From Lagopus muta (taxonomy: Eukaryota > Chordata > Aves > Galliformes > Phasianidae): DNA of 64,000 nt. This document shows, piece after piece, positions 1 through 13,147 of the stretch; position 1 is the first letter of the stretch, and the number at the start of each line of letters is the position of its first letter. The stretch is taken from assembly GCF_023343835.1 (NCBI RefSeq), contig NC_064471.1, positions 6,251,598 through 6,315,597 on the forward strand, written 5' to 3'. The notes under the pieces are model-generated. The model was not told the origin of the DNA. It saw only the letters and a list, made by a program, of their open reading frames with translations, and ran no database searches. The translations under genes and the position numbers were made by a program.

Positions 1-498
1 TGAACTGGTGCTCATTGCTCCCCTTAATCACCTTAAAATCAATTACATGAATTACATGAAACCTCTCAGTCTATTGCCTTCACTGTTGCTACTGAAGTGC
101 ATGTGAATTGCATTCATGTTTGTGGCATCAAGGCTGTGATGAGATGATCAGACAAAGTCAGATTTCATGACATGCCTATAATACCCTAATGATAATACTC
201 TGACCACTTAGAAATAATACTAATTTTAAAGATGTTTCAGATTAGGAGTGAAATATGTAGTAGAAATCTCATCAAAGGATTTTACAAGCCTATGTACTGG
301 GCTTGGCTATACAGCTTTGTGCACATGCAGCCATGGAATAGTAGTTATACTAGCGAGTATCTTCATGCTTCTTTTGTTTGCTGCTTTTTTTTCTTTCTTT
401 TTTTTTTCATATTTATTTGTTGCAAAGTTGTTCTAAAGGACTTCTGTGTATGTGGAACTGAATACCAAGTAACTAAGCAAGTGTTCCTCTTACATAGA
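1..498. other. AT-rich non-coding DNA
   Basis: No gene is supported here. The stretch contains a T-rich run around 387-410. A 91-codon frame crosses it, but it has no family resemblance and its translation is dominated by the T-run (Phe/Leu rich), so it is treated as chance. Confidence 0.6.
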
Positions 499-560
499 GT
501 CAACTAGGTTGGAAAAGACCTTCACAATGACCAAGTCCAACCACGTGGTAATTTCACAAT
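499..560 (-). repeat. Old CR1 3'-end fragment
   Basis: The segment reading AGGTTGGAAAAGACCTTCAC and then AAGTCCAACC matches the conserved 3' tail of avian CR1 LINEs in antisense orientation. It is short and diverged. Confidence 0.5.
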
Positions 561-716
561 TGGAGTGACAGATTTGCTCTTTAATGAAGAGCCATTCATT
601 TTCTAAAGCTCTGGGGAAACTTCACCGTGAACCAAACTCTAAGCTTTGGTAAAGAAATGTGACTACCTGATTCCTGTGATATCAACACTGAAATTTAGAG
701 ACTAGAGATTTTCAAA

Positions 717-900
717 GAATCACAGAATCATAGAAGCCTTAGAGGTGGAAGGGACCTCCAAAGACCATCTAGTCCAACTCCCCTGCCTTACCTTGAGAGT
801 CTCCAGGGATGTGGCACCTATCACATCTCTGAGTAACCTGTTCCAGCACCTCACCACCCTCACTGTAAAAGACTTTTTTAATAGTCTGCATTTCAAATCA
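717..900 (-). repeat. CR1 LINE 3'-end fragment
   Basis: It starts with AGAATCACAGAATCATAGAA, the reverse complement of the CR1 terminal ATTCTGTG-type repeat. The typical antisense CR1 tail follows (GGAAGGGACCTC, AGTCCAACTCCCCTGCC, CTGTTCCAGCACCTCACCACC). It is 5'-truncated and carries no coding capacity. Confidence 0.85.
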
Positions 901-2090
901 TTCTGTTGTGTTCTGTTTCTTTAAATTTCGCATCTTTCCAGTTGCCAACATTAAAAAGTAAGTAGTATTATAGGCATCATTTTCTTTTTCGCTTAATGTT
1001 TTGGGATTTATAAAGGCATACTCAGGAACATTCAAAGCTCTTGAAGAAACAGAAAGAATTTGCTAGTTTCTTGTCTGAAAATGTTATGGTATATTTATTT
1101 AAGGATTTTGTTTGTTTTTGTAGCATAGACTAGAATTAGTATTTGCATAGCCTTTCACTTCAGCTGTGCTGAGAAGTTTGCTTGCTATGTACTCTATAGC
1201 ATAGTGTATGTGGTTTATGTGTGTACGTTTATACAAATGTGAATATATCACATGACTAGCAGCAGATCTACAGAGATGTCAAAAGATATACAGAAGGAAC
1301 AAAATCATATCCTTCATGTATTTCTGGAGAGGATTTAGTGCGTTTAGTGGACTGTCACTGAATAAAATGTAAAGAAAGAGAAAGTAACTGAAGAATTTCT
1401 TGCATGGTGGACTCAAGAGAGCGGTAGTGTATTGAGCATTGAGCAACACAGTTGAATGATGAGGCCTTTTTGTTCCAAGTTAGGGAGAGCTCTTAGTATC
1501 CTTGTGAGTATAGCCTCGAGCACATCCTGGAACACATCCTATGTCAGCACAGCCCCACAGAATGCCCCAGATGCCTCTCATCCCTGTGGTTTATCGTTTC
1601 ATCTGGGTTACAGAGGAGCCTGGTCCATTTCTGAGTACTGACCCAGCCCTGCACTGCTCAGGCAGCCTGAGTTTTGTCGTTCAATTAAGTAGAAGAAGAA
1701 ACATGACTGCTTAGAATATGGGTTAATGCACAGAAACTGAAACCAGAGCTCTTGAATTACTGAAAGACGTAAGTCTGGGCTTCAGAAGATTTGGTTTCAG
1801 CACGTGTTGCCTTAGGCAACTTATTTTAGTGCTTGGCATTCTGTCTCCCACTTTTGTCAGATGGAAATAACACATCTTTTCATGTTTCTGTCTCATTCTC
1901 TGCTTTGTCATAATAGCTTGGGGACTTCCTCATGATATGTTAAAGAATAATTTAGGCAACACTGTAGGATTGCAATTTTTGTGTTCAGTTTGTGATAATA
2001 ATTGTAGTACTTTGCTACTAATTTCTGACACTGCAATTTTGGTCTTTGTGTATAACACCTACAATTTAAACTTCCTTATAAAACTTAGTA
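901..2090. other. Non-coding DNA without recognised features
   Basis: Only short, unconvincing open frames are present on either strand. No repeat family was recognised. Confidence 0.5.
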
Positions 2091-3250
2091 TCACAGATCA
2101 CAGATCACAGAATCACAGAATCACCCGGGTTGGAAGGGACCCCAAGGATCATGTAGTTCCAACCCCCCTGCCTAGCAGGGCCACCAAACATACACATCCA
2201 GATCAGGTTGCCCAGGACCCCGTCCAACCTGGCCTTGAACACGTCCAAGGACGGGGCATCCACGACCTCCCTGGGCAGCCCGTTCCAGGGCCTAACCACT
2301 CTCCTAGTAAAGAACTTCCCCCTAACATCCAACCTAAATCTTCCCTCCTTCAACTTAAAACCATTTCCCCTAGTCCTGCTGTTGTCAGCCCTTTTGAAGA
2401 GTTTACTCCCCTCCTGGGTGTAGGTTCCCTTCAGGTATTGATAGGCTGCAATGAGGTCACCCCGCAGCCTTCTCTTCTCCAGGCTGAACAAGCCCAACTC
2501 CCTCAGCCTGTCCTCATAGGGGAGGTGCTCCAGCCCCCTGATCATCTTAGTCGCCCTCCTCTGGACCCTTTCCAAAATCTCAATGTCTTTCTTGTACTGA
2601 GGGCTCCACACCTGGACACAGTACTCCAGATGGGGCCTCACAAGAGCCGAGTAGAGAGGGACAATCACCTCCCTGTCCCTGCTGACCACCCCTCTCCTGA
2701 TGGAGCCCAGGATCCCATTTGCCTTTCGAGCTGCCAGAGCGCACTGCTGGCTCATGTTCAGTCTCTCGTCCATCAGGACCCCCAGGTCCTTCTCTGCTGA
2801 GCTGCTCTCAAGGACCACTCCTCCCAGCCTGTACAGGTGCCTGGAGTTCTTCCGGCCCAAATGCAAAACCCTGCACTTTGCCGTGTTGAACCTCATTAGG
2901 TTCACCCGAGCCCAGCCCTCCAGCCTGTCGAGGTCCCTCTGAATGGCATCCCTTCCTTCCACCGTATCAACTGCACCACTCAGCTTGGTGTCGTCAGCAA
3001 ACTTGCTGATGGTGCACTCAATTCCCTCATCGATGTCATTAATAAAGATGTTAAAGAGCACCGGTCCCAAGACAGACCCTTGGGGGACACCACTTGTTAC
3101 CGGCCTCCACCTGGACATAGAGCCATTGACCACCACCCTCTGTCTGCGGCCTTTCAACCAATTGCTTATCCATCGGGTCGTCCACCCATCAAATACACTT
3201 CCCTCCAATTTGGAGATGAGGATGTGGTGGGGGACCATGTCAAAGGCCTG
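2091..3250 (-). mobile_element. 5'-truncated CR1 LINE with an open RT C-terminal half
   Basis: On the plus strand the element begins with a short (CACAGATC/ACAGAATC)n array at 2091-2122, which is the CR1 3'-terminal octamer repeat read in antisense. It ends near 3250, inside the sequence encoding the RT palm, so it is a 5'-truncated copy, as usual for CR1. An uninterrupted minus-strand frame at 3238-2105 (377 codons) encodes the C-terminal part of the CR1 ORF2 protein. Visible motifs are [19 protein letters not shown] and the catalytic FADD box (KFADDTKL), followed by the CR1 C-terminal domain. The absence of stops or frameshifts in this stretch points to a relatively young insertion. The endonuclease and the RT fingers are missing, so the copy cannot be autonomous. 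Confidence 0.92.
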
Positions 3251-3614
3251 TACTTAGTACTTCAGTCTTACAACAGTATTTACTCTGTAAGGAAAATAGG
3301 TAGCAGATTTTTTGAAGTCTAAACAAATCAAATGATGTAACTCTGAATTTTAATATAAACTAGTTTTATTTGCATATACAATTTTGGAATCTAGTTTTCA
3401 TGACAGGTATATGAAAAGGATTCAACTGTTTTAATCAAATGCTACATGAATGTAATCTGTTGAAAAAGGAATCACACCAGGACTTTAGTATAAATGCCAT
3501 AAATATGAAGTGGTGAGTTACAGATTTAAGTATTTTAAATCTATAAACAATGAGAATTAATTGTAGCATTGTTTCATCACTTAAGATATGATTCCCATCA
3601 GGAACGCTGGTTTC
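3251..3614. other. AT-rich non-coding DNA
   Basis: Nothing recognisable lies between two CR1 fragments. Confidence 0.5.
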
Positions 3615-4018
3615 CGTTTTGCGCTACACAATATAAGGATAGTCAGGGACCTAAAACAGGAGATGATGGAGGAGAACACGAGGGAACTGTATTTGTTTAG
3701 CCTTAAGAACTGAAGTTGAGGGAGAGTTTTTTGGTGTCTTCAACCGTGTAGCAGGACAGCATAGAGAAGAGAGAGCCATACTCTCCCCAGCAAAGTGCAG
3801 TATTAGGGGAAAAGGCAGCAGACATGGAAAACTGAGATTGGATTTAAGAAAAAAGCATGTTTCACACTGAGATTGTGGTATTTCAGTACTTCCAGGTTTT
3901 TGCCTAGACACATATGCTCTGGTTACTTGAGGAACAAAATCTGAGTGGCTCTGCTTTGAGCACGAGATTAGATTAAATGGCCTCTGGAGGCCGTTCCAAA
4001 CTATGTGATTCTGTGATA
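3615..4018 (+). repeat. Diverged CR1 LINE 3' fragment
   Basis: The stretch ends with GGAGGCCGTTCCAAACTATG followed by TGATTCTGTGATAC, the CR1 3' terminus in sense orientation. The upstream part resembles the last coding portion of CR1 but is heavily decayed and holds no usable frame. Confidence 0.65.
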
Positions 4019-6377
4019 CACATATATGCAGAGATAAATATATAAAATATCAAAGGTAAAATGGAATTATCTGAGTTCAGCAAGGAAATGAACGAAATTA
4101 TTTTATAAAACTTGATTGAAATCAGAATAAAGGGAGTAAAATCAACAGGGTAGGTGATTGTTAGGGCTAGCTACAAATAAAAAGAGAGATTATTCGCAGA
4201 TACCAGCATTTGCACACAGTGGTATTACAAACATTTGGAATTCTCTCTAGGAGTTTCTTACTCATCCTGTGCAGAATAACAGGTTGATAAAGAATGATAT
4301 CTGGGCACTTAAACCAGTATTTAAGCAAACAGTTTTGAGAACATTGGTATAGTGTTTTAACTTTGGTAGGCAGCTAATCCCAGATGTGCTAAGCTCAAAT
4401 CCCAGACAAGTCCCTATGCAGAGAAACAAGCATGAGTGTTGATGAATTTTTTGAGGCTCCATCTTTGTGAGCTGCCTGTGCCAATGAGAAATAGTGAATT
4501 AATTCCTCTTATCGCTTTGCATGTGTATGTTTTGCTATACCTCTTAAACTGTCTGCATCGCAGACCACACAATATGCCACATCTACCTTTTTGACTCTCC
4601 TTTACCCCGGGAGAGGGAAGTCAGACCACTCTGGCAGGGCAGCACAACAAGCAGAAAACTTGACTGCATGAACTATTCAGCAGCAACCAAAACGCTGGTG
4701 TGTTATCAATGGTCTTCATTACAAATCAAAACCATATCACCAGCCACCATGAAGACAACTAATTCTCTCATACAAAACCTTTACCATCAAATATAGCTGT
4801 TTATTCTTTAAACGAGTTTCCTGGCACTCTCAACTCTTATCTTTCTTCTGCAGAAAGCTGTCTCTTGAATATAAAATGCTGCCTTTGATACAATGTGATG
4901 GTGCAGGACTATTGACTGAAAGATATCATCTTCATACGTTCCTTAGAATTTCATAGCCATTCGACATTCAAAATATCAACTACTCATGCAATAGTATTTG
5001 TTATTTGTACAGTGATAGATGGATGTAAAAATCTGTATTGTAAGTATCCTTGCAAGATTTAATTTGGAAAAAAATACTTGTAGAAAACTCAGTGCAGAAA
5101 CAAGTTTATTTGAGGAAAGAGAAACGTGCAAAAGGAACAGTCTTTGATACAAGTAAAACTAAAGGTGTTTTGGAAAACAAAAACAAAAACAAAAACAATT
5201 TTAACTCTTTTAATATTGTTGCTTTAATAAATGTATAAATTTAAATGTAATCTGGAAACTGAACAGATTTTATAGCCCGATTCCATTATTTAAACCACTC
5301 TGGGCTCTGACATTGAAAGCTACTATTCTCATTGGAGTCAAATTGTAAGGATGAGTGATAATTTCATAACGGAAACACTGACTAATCTTAGAGTATATGG
5401 AAATTAATGGTGCCCCATAATGCATTAGCAAGCATGTTGCTGATAAATAGGAATAAAATATTATTGAGTAGTCTCAAAGATGAGCACAGGAAAGATCTCA
5501 GTTACAAAGTATCACAGAAAGAGCTAATTAGGTTTTCCTATTGCCTAAGGCTGAGCTGTGCATAGGTTGTTGTACCAGCAAAGCAGGAAAGGGTTGTGTC
5601 TGACTTCCGAAGAAACAGTGAAACCAGGTCTCCACTGGATGTTCAGAAAGCAGGACAAAGCCTATGACAAAGGAGGAATCTTCAGCCTCTGTTATTCTCA
5701 TGGTGTCGTTGGCTGAAATTTGTTGCTTACCTCAGCCCCCTAAACCCCAGCAGCTCAGCAGCAAGGGCAAATTTACCATCTTCCCTGTGGACTCTGGCAG
5801 GCTGAAACGTGTTTCAGGTTGCACGTGAGGATTCTGCTGTTCTGCTGGGATGTTCACAACAGTCAAATCTGTCCTTAGCACTGCTGTCCCACTTCTGGGG
5901 AGAATCAGACACTCCTGCTATACACTTTCCAAAGACAGGCATCCCTCGCTGTATGATCTTGAGAGCAAAAATGCAAATATCGTTGTGCCTCTCTCAAATG
6001 CGATTACAGTGACAACTCTCCTACCACCTACACACACGAATGGCATAAACAGAGCTGCTGATGCACAACAAGCAGATGACAGAGATGAAAAAAGGGCTCT
6101 CTCACGTAACATGTCTCTTCATAAAGCATGTAATGTTATGGGCAAAGCATGGTGACTTACATTGACTTTAGGCTGATTATTTTTATAATTACACTTGCAA
6201 TGCAGCTTCCAAATCACTTCTGGTATAAGAGTGCATAGTATGGATACTTCATACTTATACGAGGGGCTTTGGAGATAAATAATCTCCTTAGAAGCATAGT
6301 TATTATTAAAATAAAGATTGCATGATCACATATCAGACTTTTATTTCTGATTTAAACACAGCCATTGTTCATTAAGG
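4019..6377. other. AT-rich non-coding DNA
   Basis: No exon or known repeat was recognised. There is a simple AAC/AAAAC-rich run around 5176-5200. Short frames near 5850-6150 on both strands overlap each other and resemble no protein family. Confidence 0.5.
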
Positions 6378-6495
6378 TCTGGGTAGGGCCCTCAGCAGCC
6401 TCATCTAGAGAGTGATAGCCTGGTCCATGGCAGGGGGGTAGAACTGAAGGATATTTAAGGTCCCTTTCAACACAAAACATTCTGTGTTTCTACAC
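6378..6495 (+). repeat. CR1 LINE 3'-end fragment
   Basis: GGTAGAACTGAAGGATATTT, then AAGGTCCCTTTCAACAC and ACATTCTGTGTTTCT follow the pattern of the sense-strand CR1 tail ending in the ATTCTGTG motif. Confidence 0.65.
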
Positions 6496-9400
6496 TAAAT
6501 TTAGAATAGCAATGGCATATATTTATTGTAATCTAGGGAAAAAAGAAAAATGAAAAAAGAGCTGGAAATTAATCTAAGCTATATCTGCTAAAAAATAAGT
6601 AATAATGATAAAAAAAAAAATAGGGTATTCACATGAAGTGAGAGATGTAAAATTGCCTTCTACAGCAGAGCCAACAGCTGCACCAAGCTGCCATCTTGCC
6701 TGTTGCTGGGCTATGCTCCATCAGGGCTACACACACAGCCCCAAGCAGGCAGGTTTAGGGGACCTCTCCCGTGAGCAGGGATGTAATCAAAATTTGCTAG
6801 GGCACTGGTAAAAGCTGTTCAGCTCAACATTAGTTATTTAAATAAAATGCTGCGTGTTCCTGGCTGATTATTATTTGAGAAATTATTCTTTCATTTTTGA
6901 ATTACTTTTTATACCTGTGTCCTGAAAAATAAGAACGCTTCTATATTCTTTGAAGTGTCAGTCACCTGATTTTGCAAAACCAACATTTTACCCAGGCTTC
7001 TGAAAATTCATCAAACTTTGTTTCTTAAACTTACGGTCAGGAGAGCCTAGCGGAAATGCATACACTGAAAGCTGCTGCAGGTTCTCTTCAAAACTGCTGT
7101 TCTTCAAGACAGCTGACCCAGAAGTGACTTAGTGAAGTTAATGTCAAGCCAGTTCATTGTTTCTGATACAATTATGAGTATACTACGTGACAGCTAGCAT
7201 TTATTAGGAACTGTCATGTCTTTATATGTACAAGCCAATTCCAGATAAAGCAAAAGCATTTCTCTTTTTCTTGAGGACAGAATATTGAGCCTGAGAATTC
7301 TGTTGCAGAAGGTAGCTTGTTGTTGAAGGTCAAAGAATGTTTTTTTTATGAATCCTCTGAGCATCCAGATTTTCAATTTCTTCTCCAACTTGGACCTGGA
7401 AAGTGAGGATGAACAGGAGAGAGGGAGATTTGTAGTCTCCTTTCTGCTTCTTTTCTTTAATCTTTGATAGAAGACCTTTGCATAAATGCTTCCCTTAAAG
7501 TCTGACTGTTTGCTGCCTACCAGCAAATATATAATTAATATACACCTGTGTCAGATATAAATAGCAACAGATATCCTCATGTAGCATTGATCTGCATTTT
7601 GCTGCCAGCCACGTGTGGATTGCTTTACTTCCAGCTGGTTGGGATGCACATCTATTAAAAGAACTCAACTCTGCAGCCATATTTTTCCTTATGAAAATAA
7701 TCTGCCCTGTCTGATAGCAGAAGTGTAATATTTCTAGCAGAGTCTGTCTGTTTAAAACCTCCTTTTTAAAGCATGGTACAATAAAAGTAAATAAGAAAAA
7801 TATAAGAGGAAGGGTTGGGAGAAGCTGCCCCCAGAACTCAGTGATGGATAAAACCATGAGGGCATGTTGTAATCCTAAAAAAAAAAAAAAAAAATTAAAA
7901 AATTGAAAGATCGACAATGAGGATTATGATTTCCTCTTCAAATCTGCCTTTAATCTTGGTGCAGGCAACAATTTGCCTTGCATTTCTCTCCCTCTGTTTA
8001 CTTTTTACTTATTCCTTCTTTTTCCTCTGTCATTTCCGGCAGTATGACTGTAAATCTGTAGTAATATCTAAGTCTCAATTTTAATAACAATAGTAGTTCT
8101 AGATCTGACTTTCCCTGACTTTCCTGAGCACTTCTCAGCTGAGAAAAAAAGAAAGAGAAAAAAAGAAAAAATCCCACTCTTCAGATGCTGAAGATACTGA
8201 AGGCAGAAGGAAAAAATAAATTGTGACCCGATTGGCAAAAAGAAGCTATACCTATTAATCTGCACCGGGTCTGATGAAAGATCATGGAAGACACAAGAAA
8301 GTCGAAGGCAGAGAATCCTAGGCAATATGAGTAAATCATAAATTTGAAGGTTTTCTCAAATTGGGGCTGGTAAGGCTTTAGCGATGAGTTCTAGACTTGC
8401 AAGTGAGTTCACTGATCAAGAAAGAGATCAGAGAAGGTTATTAATTTTTCAAATAAAATCTTAATAAGAGTTTGAATAGAGGAGAATGTGCAGGGTGGTA
8501 GGTTTGAAGGAGTCACAGTTGTACTGAGAGCTGACAGCAGAAGAATCAATGCGGGCTGTTCTGAGAGGAAAAGGACAAAGTCAAGAAGAAGGAGAACTGT
8601 TACAAAGTGCAGGAATTCTGCAAAATGAGTTTTCACACTTAGTTCAGCAGCAGGCGCGGAAGAGCAGGAGGAGAACAGACCCCAGGACGCAAAGACACCG
8701 TGATGTCAGGAAGAGAAAGGACACTGTGTCAGAGTGGACATGAGAAACGGCATCAGTTTAAAAAGGAAGGAGAACTGTGAGAGATGGATGCAAACATGTC
8801 TGACAGGGTGAAAGGAGAAAGCTGGTGAGACTGAATTAAAATAGGTGATGAGTTAAGGGAAATAATTCAAAGAGTGAAAGGGATAGTGAGTCTATAGCAA
8901 GAGTCAGGGCATGCTGAACTGATGGAACGATTTGAAAGTGAGGTCAGAATCACTGACCTCCAGGGTCAGTATAGAAAATGAAGGATGAGGTAGGCAGCCC
9001 AGAGGTCTGCAGTAGGCGAGCAGCCAGGAGCTATCTGTAGTACCATGGGAAGGGGCTCTGCAGCAGGAGCCAGCTTGATGATAGTAGCAGCAGGGCAGCG
9101 TGCCCCTCAGCTTGCAGGCACATGTGTGGGCCTTGAGCATACAAACTTGAGTAAGGCTGTGGTTTACTTTCACTTAGTGCTGAGACAAGTTGGGCTCTCC
9201 TGGCCTATAGCATGCACGTGCAACTGCTCAGAAAGATCGAAACAAAACAGTTTTTCTTTAAATAAAAGCAAAAGACTTGTCTTGGGAAATGTTCCCTAGG
9301 GTGTATCTATAGAGCAGAAATGCTTTATTGTGGTCTAATTGTTAATTAGATCTGCTGAAGATAGTAGCTCCTCATAGTTCCTATGAGTTTTGTTAGTGGT

Positions 9401-10202
9401 CTGCTAGGTATTTCCATAGGATTTTCCCTTTTCCACTGTGACATGGTTTCGAATTGTATTACTGACTTCCAGCACACCCAGTCATTATCTTGAATAGATA
9501 GGAATTAGTTTAAAAATGTGAATTTCTTCATGCATTGAATATCTTCAGCTAATAAACACTGCCTTAAATTTCTTCCGTTTTGCTTCTTTTTTCAGTTCAT
9601 TTTAAGTGTCACTTCTTTACCACATCTTGACATTTAATATGAAGCATTTCATCTACCAGAAATACATCCGAGTTTTCAGTTCAAGAGTCCAATTAAGAAA
9701 ATGCTCCCAAGTGCATTCATTTTCCTTTATTGAACTTCAAGTTCTCTGCAATGTCACGTACAAGTTTAAAATCAAGACGTTTGTGGAAGAAATAGTTCTA
9801 ATCTAAAATATCACTGTGTCTGCCTCACTATGTTTCCCCACCCCCAACACCTGAGGCAAAATAGATACTGCATCATCGTCCAAGTTTGTCTTACTGCCCC
9901 TTTTTTATTTTTTATTTTTGTACAGGTATTTACGCAAGCATCACAAATGCTTGTATATTGGTAAAGGTGTTGATATTCTTTTTAATCCATACAAGGATAA
10001 GGGCATATAAAAATATAATATTGTTTAATGCAGTCTGTTAAAAAAAATGTATAAAGGATTTGTTTTAATGACTTTCATACTTGTGTTAAACGACAGTTGG
10101 TGGGCAGTAATGACAAAGATCAGGCTTTCTCCTGTGGGTGCTGGAACAAACTAAAGATACACAGCAACAAATAGGTAATCTATTTTATAGGAAAATCTGT
10201 GT
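6496..10202. other. AT-rich non-coding DNA
   Basis: No gene was recognised. An A-run lies at 7878-7903. A purine-rich (G/A) stretch spans about 8480-8900 without a protein-like translation. Confidence 0.5.
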
Positions 10203-10495
10203 TGCCATACAGGAATTGTTGAGTCACGGCCTGAACAACTGATCTACCACCTGTGGCAAGCATTGAGTCAGCTGTGGGAGCACAGGTGAAGGCAATTCAG
10301 CTGTGTGACCAGAAGGGGTGGAGCCTGGCTGCACCTCTGCTAGACTCCATTTAAGTGTTGACCTCAGCTGAGGAAGGGTTTTACTCTGGATTTTCTTTTC
10401 TTGTGGAGTATTTTCTATGAACCGAGGATATGGGTAAATGTTTCATTTATTTTTGGTTATTTCTTTCCTTCACAATAATCTTTTTACTTATAGAA
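10203..10495 (+). mobile_element. Diverged solo LTR related to the ERV-L-like provirus
   Basis: The sequence TTGAGTCACGGCCTGAAC, then AGCACAGGTGAAGGCAATTC, GGGTGGAGCCTGGCTGCACC and CCATTTAAGTG aligns along its length with the LTRs at 13075 and 18710, in the same orientation. Both TGAGTCA motifs and the CAGGTG-containing left arm of the LTR palindrome are kept. No internal retroviral sequence or second LTR flanks it, so it is a solo LTR. The 3' boundary (near TTACTTATA) is approximate and I could not find a convincing target duplication, as expected for an old copy. Confidence 0.8.
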
Positions 10496-13069
10496 CCTGT
10501 AAAATACCAGCCTAATCGTGCCACTCCGCTAATTGTATATTTGTTGAGTGTACAGTCACAAACTGATGCGTTTTCTAAAGCAGCTTAGGTATTTCTTCTG
10601 TTGTCCTGACTCTCTCCTCAGGAGGCGCAGTCTATTGTAGTACTCTGAGCGTGATAACATTTTTGTGTTGCTGTGGATTTTCATGGAAAATTGTAAAAAA
10701 TAGGAATTGAAATACTAAAACCTTTCAACTTGAGAAGTTGTTGTAGTAGAGAAATTGATTATTGACTTGGATTGTTGCATGCAGCTGAAGCAGCTGGATC
10801 ACTTAAAGGAAATGGAACACTTTTAGTTCCTTTGGAATAATGTGTCCTTTCAATATGAGAAACCCATGACTTGTTCCACCAGGCAACTGACCATCCTGCT
10901 TATGGTACAAGAAGTTTCACGAAGATTCTTCCAATTGAATAATGCAGTATCAGACAGGAACGTTTATTTGTTAAAACACTTGGAAACATTGAGGTTTTTT
11001 GCTTTAGCCTAGTATTGTTAGGATGAGTCATTATTTGTAGACTATTCTTCTGGGATTCAATATTATGCTTTATTTTTCATAACAATAAAAGTTGATAAGT
11101 GTGACACTTTATGAGTGGATGGATGTAAAATATGAGTGAAGGAATCTCTGTTTTCAGATGTATAACCGGAGGGCATGCGGCAGTTCCATTGACATTTCCT
11201 TGGTCCTCTGACCAGTGCAAACAGGAGACAATACATGGAAGGATGGCTATACACTGAAGAAGAAGGGGAAGTGAAATACTAGTGAGTAGAACTTATTTGT
11301 AATATAAAATTTTATGAAAACTTGATTTTGTAAATTGCCCTTGATGGTTTCATTTTCTTTACTGCTAATGCCGTGTATTTCTAGAGTAGAAAATCTCCAT
11401 CCTGTTTCACTGAGTGGCAGGGTGCTTTTTTTTTTTTTTTCTTTTAACAGAGATAGATACCTCTAACAGACATAGAGGAGTAGAAACCCCATTCATGGCA
11501 AGTGAGTTTTGGGATTAGAAGCCTTCGTCTTGATTTAATTTAAGGAGTTAATAGCAAGACTTGGTGGTAACAGTGCTAGTCTGGCTCTGAGGCCTTCCTT
11601 TAGAATGAGAGTTTACTCAATGTAAACACATGCAAAAAAAGAAAACTATACAAAATCAATTTATACGCAGTAAAACATTTTAAACATATATTTCTTTGGA
11701 GTACAAGTCAGCGATGAACGGCTTAGGTCAGAATATATTCATTCAATTATTAATTTCTATTTATTTCTTTTTTATTTTTATTTTTTATCATATATATTTT
11801 TTATTTATTAATGAAAATCTAAGTATTGGACTCAAAATTTAGGAGAGTCTTTTTTCATGGTAAATAAAAAGCTTGTTACTACTGTAACAAACAAACCTTT
11901 TCCAATTGAGACTGTATTAATACTATACTCTTTCTAGAGCTTTTCTAGTGGTTGCTAGCTGTTCAGGGCTTTTAGCAGTTTGGCCTAGGGTAAACAACAT
12001 AGCATCAGAAGTTCAAAGCTTGTTCAAGCAGTTTGAAATTGCAGTGATTGAGGTAACAGAACAATGTAGAAACCACTCGGGGTGTTCAAAACCAGACAGA
12101 AACAAGTGCCAAATGAATTAGAAAAGAATTTGATTTTACTTATTACTCCTTGAGTGACGATTTATCTGAATAGAAGGCTGCTTGCTTTTTGCAGGCCAAC
12201 TCAATTAGTACTCTGCATTGGCTGTGTTTTTTTTTCACATACACAACCCATGGCTACCTGAGTGCAATTGAAGGGATGATCTTCGTTTTCCCTTTGTTGT
12301 TTGTGTTGATCAGGGTGCATACTTCCACTACCTGCCAGGCTCCTTTATGTCAGCTTCCATGAGGAAACAGTGTTAACTGTTGACTCGTGCGAGCCCCCAC
12401 TCATGGCTTTTTCCCTGCCATATTTCAGTGATGAGAACACCTACTGTGGTGCATTGGCTGCTTCATGTGCTTGTGCTCAGTTGCTTTGCCAATGTCTTCT
12501 GCCTGTATCTGGTGTCTAATGCAGCTTCTGGGAATCTGAAGGCTCCAGTTCTCCCAGCTAAGCTGGAGTGCTTCCATCCATGTTCTGTATGTTGTATTTT
12601 CATTAGAATGGGAGAGTGCTTTATTTTCTGAGTGTCTGCTCAGTTGCAATTCTGCTCAGAAAGCAGACTAAGTAACTTCTCTCTTACTGGACCATATTAG
12701 CCTCTGCATAAATTTTATTCACTTTGGGATGTTGAAGCTTGTATTAAGAGAACTTTGCTTTTCTGTAGCTATAAATCTATTGTATTAAAAGGCCAAACTA
12801 AGTCGTCTTTTGCATTTGGGAGGAATTTGATGTCAGATGACTTGGGAAACTGACTTGTGAAAGGACTCGCTTAGTGTAAGATGAAAAACAAATGCAATAT
12901 TGTTGTTCAGTTCTTAATGGAGCTACCAGGTATGTTGGAAATTGAATTACAGTAGATTTACTGTGCTGGAGCATCCTGTGATACCATTAAAGTATCAGGA
13001 TCTTTGTTCCCTTCCCTAAAGGAAGATTAAATCAGTAAAAGCCCTGGTACTATAAGGTTGGAGTGCAAG
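10496..13069. other. AT-rich non-coding DNA
   Basis: No gene or known repeat was recognised. T-rich simple sequence lies near 11425-11445 and 11760-11810. Confidence 0.5.
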
Positions 13070-13074
13070 TCTCA
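13070..13074. repeat. 5' target-site duplication of the provirus (TCTCA)
   Basis: TCTCA immediately precedes the TG that opens the 5' LTR. The same five bases follow the terminal CA of the 3' LTR at 19077-19081. A 5-bp duplication is typical of retroviral integration and defines the element boundaries. Confidence 0.93.
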
Positions 13075-13088
13075 TGTATGGGAACTGC

Positions 13089-13139
13089 TGAGTCACGGCC
13101 TGAACCTCTGATTGATCACCTGAGGTGAGCCATGAGTCA
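13089..13139 (+). promoter_or_regulatory. Paired AP-1/NF-E2-type motifs in the LTR U3 region
   Basis: TGAGTCA occurs twice, at 13089-13095 (within TGCTGAGTCA, the NF-E2/Maf-extended form) and at 13133-13139, 44 bases apart. Both recur in the 3' LTR (18724-18730, 18768-18774) and in the older solo LTR near 10.2 kb. The solo LTR at 55909 keeps the second. Conservation across copies of different age suggests function, but binding is an inference from motif identity. Confidence 0.6.
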
Positions 13140-13147
13140 GCCAGAGG

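Noticed and set aside
1937..2800. Long plus-strand open frame of 287 codons
   Set aside because: From 2091 it is the antisense of the CR1 element and has no family resemblance of its own.
7495..7917. 140-codon minus-strand frame
   Set aside because: Its start lies in an A-run (poly-Phe translation) and nothing matches a known family.
10198..10500. A target-site duplication around the solo LTR at 10.2 kb
   Set aside because: No matching 5-bp pair could be found with confidence. The copy is too diverged to set its ends.
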